Below, one piece after another: positions 22,401 through 31,500 of a stretch of DNA of 64,000 bases. The position numbers and the translations under genes were made by a program. Source of the DNA: Camelus bactrianus. Taxonomy: Eukaryota; Chordata; Mammalia; Artiodactyla; Camelidae. The DNA lies in assembly GCF_048773025.1 (NCBI RefSeq), contig NC_133558.1, forward strand, positions 17,590,501 through 17,654,500, read 5' to 3'. Below the pieces are notes generated by a model. That model had not been told where the DNA came from. It did no database searches and was given only the letters and a program-made list of their open reading frames with translations. Every line of letters starts with the position of its first letter. The stretch's first letter is position 1.

Positions 22401-25250
22401 AGGAAGGCTACGGTGGTCAGAGAGAAGGATTAGATGGGTGTAAAAGGAAGAGAAAGGGAATGACTCAAAAACGATGGAGTTCAGTTGACATATCTACCTT
22501 TCTTTTATTGTAGGTGGGGAGAAGTCTCAGGCCTATGCTGGTGAGTGACCGGATGGCCTCTGAGTTTCCTGGCACATGTGTACTAAGTGTTTAAACCTTT
22601 TCCTTCTGTGTGACCCATTGACGTCACTGAGGAGTACTCAGATCTAGCCCAGGGGCTCATTTTCTGTGGGGGATAACCTCCCGGCTTTTCTGGAGCCTCA
22701 GAGAGGATTTTCAGTTACGGCATCTGACTTGCAGCCACCACAGACCCTGCTGGCACACACACACGCCCAGACTAACCTAGCCTGGCCATGTCACCACAGC
22801 CCCAGCCTGATGGAGCAAAGGAAGTCTACCATTTTTGAGAGGTTTTGTGCCTGAGCTGTTGGACATTTGAAGAGACTGAAAGAAGGGAGACAGAAAAGGC
22901 TTGGTAAGGAGATGGGTGGGGGTAAGACAGAATTAATGACCTTTCCTTATTGTGTCTCCTTTTTTTCAGAGTGGAAGAAGGCCCTCTTCCAACCTGGTAA
23001 GTGGATCGCTGTATGTCCTCTAGGACAACAACCCAAGGGATCTGATTCCCTTTTTTTCTCCAAGTCTTGAGATTCTGGGATGACAAGTCCCCATGACTGG
23101 GAGAGTTCCTAGTAGGAAGCTTGAGGTCTCAGTCTCAAAGCTGTCCCCATCTCCAGGGATGAGAGCTGAGAGAACCAGGGAGAATTGCTCTCCTGGGCTT
23201 CCCCAGATCTTTATGGGAAGGAAGAGGCGTCAGGGATAGAACTGAGGGGAAGGACAGGTGAAGTGAACTAACGCCGCAGAGGGAGTGGGGATGTGACATG
23301 ACCAAAGAGAGACAGCAATGCTCAAGGATCTTTTCCTTTCCCAAGCTCTGTATGCTGCCTCCTGCCCCTGTGTCCTCAAGTTACTTGATGTTTCTGAGCT
23401 TCAGCCTCCTCATTTCTAGATCATGATTCTAATTTCTATTATGTGAGAGTTGAGGTAAAAATTAAATGAGCTAATGAAGATGCGTTGGTCAAAAAACCAG
23501 CAAGAAAGAGATGATATATTCAAAATGGGTGGTTGAAGAGGGTTTAAAGAAGGAACTATTCACAAAGGCAAGAGAGAGAATAAAGGGAAATCAACAAAGG
23601 AATGTGCAGTCCCCCAGGGCTCGAGACAGTGGGGACCTGTCACCCCCTGTAAGCTTGAAGAGCAGATAAGGAGAGGGTGCAGCCCAGAGGAAACTGTAGC
23701 TCTTCGTGGGGACCCTGCCTGTCTGTCTGCTGCTCCTCACAGGGGTGGTTATTTCCTGTGGCTGCAGAAGAAGGAAAAAGAGGCTCTATTCAGGAGAGGG
23801 CTGCCTGAGAAAAGTCAGGCCTTTGTTAGAGCATCACCATCTGATGCTCACAGGGAGGAAGTGGGGGAAATATATGCTGTGCTTTTCTTCTTTCTCCTTC
23901 CAGTCTTCAGCTAGTACCTCCCATTGGCCAAACCCAACAGGTGACCAGAGGCAAAGGAGCCCAGTGATGCTGTCCATAGAGGACAGATTCCCAGGGCCCA
24001 GAAGAGGGTGGAGAAAGGTGGAGAGTGGGTCTGAGAGCACATAGAGCCCCCAGCATGGCCACTAGCACAGAAGAGGCACGGTAGCACTATAGCATCAGGC
24101 ACTTCCTCCGCGCCCGGCCCTGAGTCAAATACACAACATGTGCTGTCTTCCTACCCTAAAGATTAGTACTTGTATCCCCATTTTTCAGATAAGAAAGTTG
24201 AGGCTCAAAGATATTATATAGCTTGGGTCTATGGGAAAAGAGAAAAGGAAAAGACATTCATCTCATGAGTGGCAGAGCAAGGACTCAAATGTAAACCTAC
24301 GTGCCTGTGAAGCACTGGTGGGCAGAGTCATTTTGGGGAGGGAAACCAGAAAAAGGTAGAAAGAAGGAGCCAGTTCCAGTTATCAGTTAAGCAGATCCTG
24401 ACTGTCATCACCCTCCTCTTTCCCACTGAACACAAGAGCCCTGGGGCTTTTGATATTGCTGAAAGGGTCACATTCAGGGCAGGCTGGGGACACCCGGTCC
24501 TGGACTTGGGCTTCCTCAACTAGTCCCAGACCTTGCAGGCTGAAGCTCTGAGATCTAGGAACCATGGCTGACCCCATCCCCAAACTTTCTGCAGCGGATG
24601 TGATTTTGGATCCAAACACAGCAAACCCCATCCTCCTTGTTTCTGATGACCAGAGGAGCCTGCAGCGGGCAGATGAACGACAGAATCTGCCAGACAACCC
24701 TGAGAGATTTGATTGGCATTACTGTGTGCTTGGCTGCAAGAGCTTCACATCAGGGAGACATTACTGGGAGGTGGAGGTTGGGGACAGGAAAGAGTGGCAT
24801 GTCGGGGTGTGCCAGGAGAACGTGGAGAGAAAGTGTTGGGTGAAAATGACACCCGAGAATGGCTTCTGGACCGTGGGGCTGACTGATGGGAGTAAATATC
24901 GGGCTCTCTCTGACCCCCGGACCAAACTGACAGTTGCCAACCCTCCTCAAAGAGTAGGGGTTTTCCTGGACTATGAGACTGGTGAGGTCTCCTTCTACAA
25001 TGCCATGGATGGATCTCATATCTACACCTTTCCACACACCTTCTTCTCCGGGCCTCTGTGGCCTGTTTTCAGGATTTTGACATTGGAGCCCACAGCCTTG
25101 ACGATCTGCCCAGCACTGACAGGAGAGGGGAGTTCCATTGTTCCTGACCTAGTGCCTGACCTTTCCCTGGAGAACACAGTGGCGGTGGGCTCAGCTGATG
25201 AGAATGGGGAACCTCAGGCTGAAGTAACATCCTTGCTTGCCCCTACCTAG
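16324..25250 (+). CDS. BTN3: BTN3 (butyrophilin subfamily 3), complete, 9 coding exons, 557 aa
   Basis: Type I membrane protein that presents phosphoantigen status to gamma-delta T cells; the cytosolic B30.2 domain binds the small pyrophosphate. Coding exons: 16324-16408, 16645-16992, 18520-18801, 21135-21335, 21516-21536, 21625-21651, 22514-22540, 22970-22996, 24595-25250. All junctions are phase 1 and the frame is open. Order: signal peptide (1-29), IgV (30-144), IgC (145-238), transmembrane segment around [17 protein letters not shown], Glu/Lys-rich coiled-coil stretch, heptad and three 9-residue exons, B30.2 (from 340). The IgV ([37 protein letters not shown]), IgC ([20 protein letters not shown]) and three-fold 27-nt exon set match human BTN3A rather than BTN2A/BTN1A. 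Phosphoantigen-pocket residues H381, H408, K423, R442, R448 and R499 (human precursor numbering coincides) are all present. The tail after LTICPA is BTN3A3-like. The 5' non-coding exons are not resolved. Neighbour downstream is the partner gene BTN2A. Confidence 0.95.
16645..16992 (+). CDS. BTN3: BTN3 exon 2: IgV domain
   Basis: 348 nt, acceptor GACCAG, donor G|GTGAGC. Cysteines of the Ig fold lie in ELPCHLSP and NYLCYF. The motif [19 protein letters not shown] closely follows human BTN3A1. This domain is where the agonist antibody epitope and the BTN2A contact lie in human. Confidence 0.95.
16993..18519. other. BTN3: BTN3 intron 2
   Basis: Open frames at 17092-17587 are on both strands, lack homology that I recognise and are not flanked by splice signals. 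A reverse Vic-1 SINE occupies the last part. Confidence 0.6.
18268..18396 (-). repeat. tRNA-derived SINE (Vic-1 type)
   Basis: Reverse-oriented copy (GAGGTACTGAGGATTGAACC ... ACTGAGCTATACCCTCCCC) in BTN3 intron 2, about 120 bases before the IgC exon. Confidence 0.87.
18520..18801 (+). CDS. BTN3: BTN3 exon 3: IgC domain
   Basis: 282 nt between TTCTACAG and GTCAGT. Reads [18 protein letters not shown], with Ig cysteines in [11 protein letters not shown] and VSCIVKN, then [13 protein letters not shown]. Confidence 0.95.
19390..19965 (+). mobile_element. Old L1 3'-region fragment in BTN3 intron 3
   Basis: Forward, diverged L1 motifs: TCCCACTTCTAGGAATTTAT, TGCAAATGTCCACTAATGGG, CAATGGAATATTGCCCAG. 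No reading frame is preserved. Confidence 0.75.
20060..20598 (+). mobile_element. Solo LTR-like fossil in BTN3 intron 3
   Basis: About 0.5 kb with retroviral LTR character: a polyadenylation motif in CTCTGAATAAATCTACC followed by a pyrimidine-rich end, and a short internal repeat near its start (CCCAGTAGACCTTAAGG and TCCAGTAGACCTTGACC). The family is not certain; class I endogenous retrovirus is likely. No internal retroviral genes are attached. Confidence 0.5.
20600..20790 (+). repeat. MIR SINE in BTN3 intron 3
   Basis: CTATTATTACCCCCATTTTA and TCAGAATTTGAACCCAGTCC match the MIR core and 3' part. Confidence 0.85.
21135..21335 (+). CDS. BTN3: BTN3 exon 4: transmembrane segment and coiled-coil juxtamembrane
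   Basis: 201 nt between GTTGCAG and GTATCTGA. It reads [16 protein letters not shown], a hydrophobic span around [16 protein letters not shown], then a charged run rich in Glu and Lys ([19 protein letters not shown]) predicted to be helical. In human BTN3A1 the juxtamembrane helix transmits phosphoantigen binding to the ectodomain. Confidence 0.93.
21516..21536 (+). CDS. BTN3: BTN3 exon 5: 21-nt heptad exon
   Basis: 21 nt flanked by TTTTCCAG and GTAAGT; reads E-TLQYEL with split end codons. It aligns in size and phase with EKLLEEL of BTN1A1. Confidence 0.88.
21625..21651 (+). CDS. BTN3: BTN3 exon 6: first 27-nt exon
   Basis: 27 nt flanked by CATTGCAG and GTGAGT; reads KWRKIQYMA, matching RWRSIQYAS of human BTN3A1. 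Confidence 0.88.
22514..22540 (+). CDS. BTN3: BTN3 exon 7: second 27-nt exon
   Basis: 27 nt flanked by TATTGTAG and GTGAGT; reads RGEKSQAYA, matching RGERHSAYN of human BTN3A1. BTN2A and BTN1A1 in this window have no counterpart. Confidence 0.85.
22970..22996 (+). CDS. BTN3: BTN3 exon 8: third 27-nt exon
   Basis: 27 nt flanked by TTTTTCAG and GTAAGT; reads EWKKALFQP, matching EWKKALFKP of human BTN3A1. Confidence 0.88.
23701..23791 (+). pseudogene. Stray partial copy of the BTN3 transmembrane exon inside BTN3 intron 8
   Basis: 91 bases match exon 4 (21171-21262, 92 bases) with only three substitutions and one missing base by eye, covering TLPVCLLLL through the QKKEKEALF region. The match stops abruptly on both sides: the flanks (GAAACTGTAGC before, AGGAGAGGGCTGCC after) do not match the exon 4 flanks. 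The missing base shifts the frame and neither splice site is carried, so it is not a usable exon. It may be a local duplication within the gene or a remnant of a lost BTN3 paralogue. Confidence 0.85.
24095..24320 (+). repeat. MIR SINE in BTN3 intron 8
   Basis: ATCCCCATTTTTCAGATAAG, AAGTTGAGGCTCAAAG and GCAGAGCAAGGACTCAAATG match MIR. Confidence 0.8.
24595..25250 (+). CDS. BTN3: BTN3 exon 9: B30.2 phosphoantigen-binding domain and C-terminal tail
   Basis: 656 nt from acceptor TCTGCAG to TAG. PRY begins [20 protein letters not shown]. Pocket residues seen: W380-H381-Y382 (FDWHYCVLG), H408 (EWHVGV), K423 ([11 protein letters not shown]), R442 and R448 ([11 protein letters not shown]), R499 (VFRILTLEP). 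After LTICPA a tail of about 46 residues continues, including DLVPDLSLE and [11 protein letters not shown], which resembles the human BTN3A3 tail and is absent from human BTN3A1. Confidence 0.95.
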
Positions 25251-25299
25251 CCTCTTCCTTCACAGCAACAAATCACAACCATAAAATCCTAAAGGCACA

Positions 25300-25645
25300 C
25301 ACTGTGTGAAGCATTCCACTAATATTAATACAAGTATTTATTCCATAGGGACAGTTGACTAGATACCACTTTCTTGTCTCTTTCATATGGAGAAAGAAAC
25401 TGGGGTGCAGAAAAGTGAATTCACTTTCCAAAGGTCACTCAGCTAGTGAATGACAGCTGGGATCCAAATAATAATAACTAACAACATTTACAGGTGACTT
25501 AAAATGTACTGGGTGTTGTGCTCAATGCTTTAAATGAATGTCACTCATTAAATCCTCACAACAACGCTATTATATCACCTCGTTTTGCAAGTGTGTAAAC
25601 TGAGGCAGGGCCAAGTGAAGTAATTTATATAATTCATCAGAAAGT
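25300..25645 (+). repeat. Two MIR SINEs in the BTN3 3' UTR region
   Basis: First copy to about 25470 (AAAGGTCACTCAGCTAGTGA). The second follows (TAAATCCTCACAACAACGCT, AAACTGAGGCAGGGCCAAGT). Confidence 0.75.
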
Positions 25646-26319
25646 TTGTGCTGCTGGGAGAGGTTTGGCTCCTGGACCCAATCTCCACCCCATCCTCTAC
25701 CCTCTAACTTATTTTCCAGCCCAATTGCCCCTGAGGGACAGGAACCATGTACAACCCTGAGCTCCCCTTTCCAGGGCACCCCAGGGTCAGGATCATAATA
25801 GGTGACTATGGAGGCCACACCCAACTTGGTTGCTTCAAGGGCAATTGTCAGAGCCATAGGTACATCGCTTTATTGGATCCACTCTGCAGGGCGACTCGGT
25901 CTGGAGAATCAATTCACAGTGACTGCACCACGCAGGACGGCAAAGGACTAAAGGCCAAGTCTTAACGACTAAAGGGCATGTGTGCCCCCACTCCCACCCT
26001 GTCAATGTGATGTGTGATGAGGGAGCCAGAACCAATCCTACGTTCCAGGTCTCTAGAAAGCGTAACTTTGTACATAAAGATTGTCTGTGGAACAAGGATT
26101 GGGAGGAATGAGGCTAGATGAACTTTAGTGGTATTTTTATCACGCTGTGGATTCCATCTCCAGGAAAGAGATATTTCCACCCCTGCTCAGTTTTGATGTT
26201 AACTGATATTCTCTGCAGCTGATGGGTACTGGACAGAAGTTACTCTTCATTATCAGCACTATTTTGTTGATCAGTGTATCCCTGCTACCTGGCATGTGGT
26301 CGTCAAGTTACATTTGTTA

Positions 26320-26325
26320 AATAAA
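26320..26325 (+). promoter_or_regulatory. BTN3: Possible BTN3 polyadenylation signal AATAAA
   Basis: AATAAA in TTGTTAAATAAATGTG, about 1.07 kb after the BTN3 stop. It is the first clear signal outside the two MIR copies of the putative 3' UTR. Assignment rests on position only. Confidence 0.35.
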
Positions 26326-26439
26326 TGTGTTAATAATCCTCAGTCTTCAACTGAGCCTTTTCTAGACTTTAAGCCCCTACAGATTACCCACCACAGGTTC
26401 ACAATTTACCTCGCTGCCACATTTTCCCCAAATCTTTAT

Positions 26440-26990
26440 TGGATTAGTTGTCCATTGCTGCCATAATAAATTATCACAAATTTCATGACCTAAAAGAAAA
26501 TAAATTTATTATCTTGCATTTTTATAGGTCAGAAGTGCAACATGGGTCTCACCAGGCTAAAATCAAGGTGCCCGCCATAGAAAACAAACTGTGGTTACCA
26601 AAGTGGAAAGGGGTGGGGAGGGGGATAAATTAGGAGTCTGGGATTAACATACACACTACTATATACATAAAACAGATAAAAAAAAAAAAACAAAGACCTA
26701 CCATATAGCACAGGGAACGATATTCAATATCTTGTAATAACTTATAAGGGAAAAAAACCTGAAAAGTTTTATATATATATGACTGAATCACTTTGCTGTA
26801 CACCAGAAACTGATACAACCCTGTAAATCAACTATACTCCAGTAAAAAATAAATTTTAAAGAAATAAATAAGTAAAATCAAGGTGCCTGCAGGCAGCACA
26901 GGTTGTAAAGATTCCGGTGTGAATCTTCAGCCTACCACACATAGTCATGGCTTCACTCCCTCTGAAGGAGACCTCTCCATCCTCTATATA
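26440..26990 (-). mobile_element. Old MLT1-like (MaLR) LTR fragment, split by an L1
   Basis: TCCATTGCTGCCATAATAAA and AGGTCAGAAGTGCAACATGG match the reverse-oriented 3' end of MLT1-type LTRs; the element continues after the L1 at 26576-26872. Ancient, shared by placental mammals as a family. Confidence 0.6.
26576..26872 (+). mobile_element. 5'-truncated L1 inserted into an older repeat
   Basis: L1 3' end (AGACCTACCATATAGCACAG, ACTCCAGTAAAAAATAAAT). Target-site duplication TAAAATCAAGGTGCCYGC at 26558-26575 and 26873-26890 with one mismatch; the duplicated bases belong to the older LTR-like repeat it interrupts. Confidence 0.9.
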
Positions 26991-27714
26991 AAAGCCCCCA
27001 TGATTGCAGATTCCTGTGAATCTCAGTGAGAGTGACTTTTTGGAAATTTTATCTGTAGCCCTTCATTCACTTACTAGACCCAGGTATATACGTCAGAGGG
27101 TTCTTTTGCCGAAAAGACAGTTCTCACTGTTAATGCTGTGTGGTGAAAATTCTACCTAATCCCATCTCTTAGTTGGATTTCCCCCAAAGCTGACTGAGTC
27201 AAGGACTTGGGGTCAGATTGTCTATTTGAGAAGTGATCCTAGGAAATCCAGGTTCAAAAATAAATTTAAAAAAAAGAAAGAAAGAAAAGAAAAGCCAACT
27301 AAGTAAAGAATGACATACAGTGGACATTAATCAGTTGGTTATCATGTGGACAACTGGGCTCCATGCCACCCAGGACTAAGAAACAGGTAAAATTGTGAGA
27401 TATGCTTATGTTTACCCCATCACCTCCGCACACCCTCAACCCAAGCATTGTACACACCAGGCCTCTCCTGGTGATTAGTAGCAACACCACAATCTGTGAG
27501 GAATCTCAAGGCTTTTCAAAAGAAAATAAAAATTATCCCACTCCTGAAAAAAAAAAAAAGAAAAAGGAAATCTTTTTTAAAAAGTCTCTGCACAGCTGTG
27601 CGATTTTAATTTCTAAACCGTTTCTGTGTACTCTACCCAGTAACTGGTGAGAAAGTAGCTCAGGGATGCCATTGGCTGGCTGACCCATACATAGCTGGCT
27701 CTAAATCATTCATT

Positions 27715-28160
27715 GGAAATCTTGCGACTTTGTGATCAGCGAGTGGGCCGGGTCCCAGGTCCAGCAGCCCCCACGCCGCGACTAACCCGGGGGCGAAGAA
27801 AAGTTTTTTCTCCGCTTTGGGACGGTCTGGTGTGGTTGTGACTGTGCCCATGGGCGGGTTTAGAGGAAGAGGAACGACCGGAAAATCATCATCTGAGCGT
27901 CAGAGAAGAGAAGAAAACGCAGGAAGTTAGTTCTACAAGGTAAGAAAGGGAGGGGACCTGCTACCGCTGGGGTGAGATGGGGGTTGGGGGTGTGGGCGCG
28001 GTAGGCAGGAGGAACAGAACCTGATGAGGCGAAAGGAGGGGTCCGCCCGAGGGGATACTTCCGGGGCTGGGGCGGGCGGATGGCTCTCCACCACTGGCTT
28101 GACCCGGGGTCAAGCCTGATCCGCGGGTAGGAGGAAGGCAAAGCAGGGAGGACATGGAAG
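27715..28160 (+). promoter_or_regulatory. BTN2A: CpG-rich promoter region of BTN2A
   Basis: A locally GC- and CpG-rich stretch (for example CCACGCCGCGACTAACC and GCGGGCGGATGG) in an otherwise AT-rich setting, immediately upstream of the BTN2A signal exon. No TATA box is obvious. It contains the proposed first non-coding exon. Confidence 0.55.
27840..27939 (+). other. BTN2A: Proposed 5' non-coding exon of BTN2A
   Basis: Within the CpG-rich stretch, TTCTACAAG|GTAAGAAAGG is a strong donor. The likely matching acceptor is TCTCCCTAG at about 28425-28433, which would give 35 nt of leader before the ATG at 28469. The 5' boundary given here is arbitrary; the transcription start cannot be read from sequence. 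Confidence 0.4.
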
Positions 28161-28468
28161 AATATCAAATGACATCTGAAGAAACTCAACTCTGGCCGGA
28201 GAAGTGAGCTGAGGAAGGCGGAAAACTGCCTTCCCGATCGTTGTATTGTTGGCTTACTCCATGGAATGTTTAGTGAATCAATCTACCGGTAGATACCTGC
28301 ACTGGGAGAGGCAGGGGGCTGCCCAAGACAGAAGCTGGGGTGCTGATGATAACAACAAGAGTTACAGGAAACTGTGACCTAGATCAGAACTGTGGTGCCA
28401 ATCTCCCTGGCTGATTCTCCACGTCTCCCTAGGCCTTTGGTCCCTGCCTCTCCCGGGTGACTCATCTT

Positions 28469-28553
28469 ATGGAGCCAGCTGCCTCTCTGCATTTCTCCCT
28501 GCCAAGCTCCCTTCTCTTCTTCCACCTGCTCAGCTTGCTGGCACCAGTCTCAG
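28469..28553 (+). CDS. BTN2A: BTN2A exon 1: start codon and signal peptide
   Basis: 85 nt ending CAG|GTAGGA. Encodes [18 protein letters not shown] and then LLSLLAPVS, close to the human BTN2A2 leader. The start is fixed by this match and by the shared 28-codon-plus-one length with BTN3. Confidence 0.9.
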
Positions 28554-31500
28554 GTAGGAGTGCATGCCACTAGCACTTAGCAGTTTCTCAGAAAGGAAAA
28601 TCCAACACTTCAGTCTGCAAAGAGGAAGCATGAAGAACGGCTGCGGTTGTGTTCACTCACCCTTCCATTCTGCACACGTTCATGGAATTTATCCCTATCC
28701 TGGCACACTCCAGTAGGAATCCAACCAGAGCCACAAAGGCGAGCCATCTATAGAACTTAACAATTCTTAGTAGCTACTTTTAAAAGAGTAAAGAGGAGGT
28801 TGGGGATATAGCTTAGTGGTGGAACATCCCCTTAACAAGCACGAGGTACTTTTAAAAAAGAAACAGGTGAGATAAATTTTAACAGTATATATATATATTT
28901 TTTTAATTTCATCTTTTATTGAAGTGTAGTTGATTTACAATGTTAGTTTCAGGTGTACAGCAAAGCAATTCAGTTATACATATGCATACATTTTTTTCGG
29001 ATTCTTTTCCGTTGTACGTTATTACAAAAAATTGAATAGAGTTCCCTGTGCTATATAGTAGGTCCTTGTTGTTTCTCTTTTATGTATAGTCAGTATAGTC
29101 ATATGTATCTTTTAATCCCAAACTCCTAATTTATTCCTCTTCCACCCTTTCACCTTTGATAACCATAGTTTGTTTTCTATGTCTGTGAGTCTATTTTTGG
29201 TTTGTAAGATTTGTATCACTTTATTTTAGATTCCACATACAAGTGATATCGTATGATATTTGTTTTTCTCTGTCTGACTTACTTCACTTAATATGATAAT
29301 CTCTAGCACCATCCATGTTGCTGCAAATGGCATTATTTCATTCTTTTTTATAACAGTATATCGTGTTTAATTCTAAATAACCAAAGTAGTATTATTTAAA
29401 TGTTTAATTAATATAAAATATTAATGATAAAATATTTCACATGTTTTTATTCTGAATTTTCCAAATTGTATATATTTACATTTACAGCATACTTCAGCTG
29501 GGGACTAGCTAGTGGCTATCTTATTGGACAGCTCAAGTTTAGGCTATACTCCAGGCACGGTGCTAGACTGGGGGATAGAAGAAAACCTCTGTAAGCACAG
29601 AGTCAGTAGAGGGTGATCAGGGTATGCTTCTCAATTTTTTGTTCATGAAGCATTAGCACTCTCGATAGATACCCCTATTAGGTATCTGTTGTTACCCACC
29701 AGCCACACACACTGGCCCTCAGAATCCTCAGCCCAAGAAGCCCCTGTGGACTTAGAAAGAACATGTCTTCCACTCCCAAATATCCACTTCCTTTCCTGCC
29801 TTAGATAGTTTGATGGCTGGTACACTCGCCTGATTCTACTGTTTTGTTGAACAGCCCAGTTTACTGTCCTGGGGCCAGCTGATCCAATCCTGGCCATGGT
29901 GGGAGAGAACACCAAGTTACAGTGCCACCTGTCACCTGAGAAAAACGCTGAGGACATGGAGGTGCGGTGGTTCCGGTCTCAGTTTTCCCCTGCAGTGTTT
30001 GTGTACAAGGGCCGGCGAGAGAGAACGGAGGAGCAGATGGAGGAGTACCGGGGAAGAACAACCTTTGTGAGCAAAGATATCAGCAAGGGGAGCGTGGTGC
30101 TGATCATACACAACGTCACCGCCAACGAAAACGGCATCTACCGCTGTTATTTCCAAGAAGGCAGATCCTATGACGAGGCCATCATACATCTGATGGTGGC
30201 AGGTGTGTCATTTCATGTATTTTCTCACAGTTCTGGAGGCTGGAAGTCCAAGATCAAGCTGTCGGCAGGGCTGATTTCTCCCGAGACCTCTCTCTTTGGT
30301 TTGCAGCTGGCCACCTTCTCACTGTGTCCCCACCCGGTCTTCCCTCTGTGTATTCACGTGGCCTTTCCTCTGTGGGCGCACATCCCTGGTGTCTCTCTCT
30401 GTATGTCCTAATCTCCTCTTCTGATAAGGACACCAGTCAGATTGCACTAGGGCCCATTCTAACAGCCTCATTTTAACTTAATTACCTCTTTAAAGCCCTC
30501 TTTCCAAATACAGTCACATTCTAAGGTACTAGACGTTAGAGCTTCAACATACGAATTTTGCTGGGATAGAGTTCAGTCAGCAAAATGCACCTTCTTAAAA
30601 TCCCCAGCGGAAACTAGAAGGAGTAGAAGGGCTGAGAAATATTTATCTCCATCCTTATTAGATACTACAGATTTGTTTTCCTAAGTGTTTGTACCAATAA
30701 ACACTCTCCCCAGTTATACATGATACTCTGTACATTTTCATTAAGTCTAAAGAGAAGTTCCTCACATGTGATTTCAGTCCATTTCTTCTTTCAAGTAAAT
30801 CATTTTCCATGACTGTGAAGATCAAACACCATCCTTGACCTTTTTCACCGTGCTTCCCTACTTTTCTCCTCAGCACATATCACCTTCTTACATAATATGC
30901 ATTTTATTTATTTGTCTTGATTATTATGTCTCTTCCACTAGAACATAAACCTCATAAAGAATTATTTTCTATTTTGTTTCTGCTGTATCTACATCACTAG
31001 ACCAGAACCTGGAGCATAATACATGCTCAACAAATATTATTGAATGACTAAGTGAATCTGCTCCATCAAGCTGTAAGTGGGCCTCACATCATGCCTGAGC
31101 TATCTCTATTCTAAACCTGAGAGCTGTTTGTTTTTAACCTTTCCCCATGAGCTTCTTAACAGTCCATGCTTTTAAACATCTTTGATGTACGCATTAGTCA
31201 GGGGAAGTGAGGTCATGCTCTGGTAACAAGCAACCCTCAAATCTCAGTAGGTTAAAACAACAAAGGTCTATTTCTAACTGAAGCAACAAATCCTTCATGA
31301 ATCAGGTGGGGCTCTACTTCATACAAAACCCCCTGGAGCTTTGTGGTTCACCTTAGCAGAGGGAAAGAGAGCCCAGCAAATCACCCACTGGCTCATAAAG
31401 CTTCTATCTGGGAGGTGCTACACGTTATTTATACTTAACAATTCATTGACCAAAACAAGTCACATGGTTATTCTTAACTGTACAGGAGAGGGAAATACAA

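Noticed and set aside
24564-24594. ATG at 24564 in frame with the BTN3 B30.2 exon as a start codon
   Set aside because: The CTGCAG acceptor at 24589-24594 and phase-1 joining to the 27-nt exon explain the exon; the ATG lies in the intron's end.
29896-30411. Open frame of the BTN2A IgV exon continuing into intron 2
   Set aside because: The frame runs into an old LTR; the exon size of 348 nt and the donor at 30202/30203 match the paralogues, so the rest is intron.
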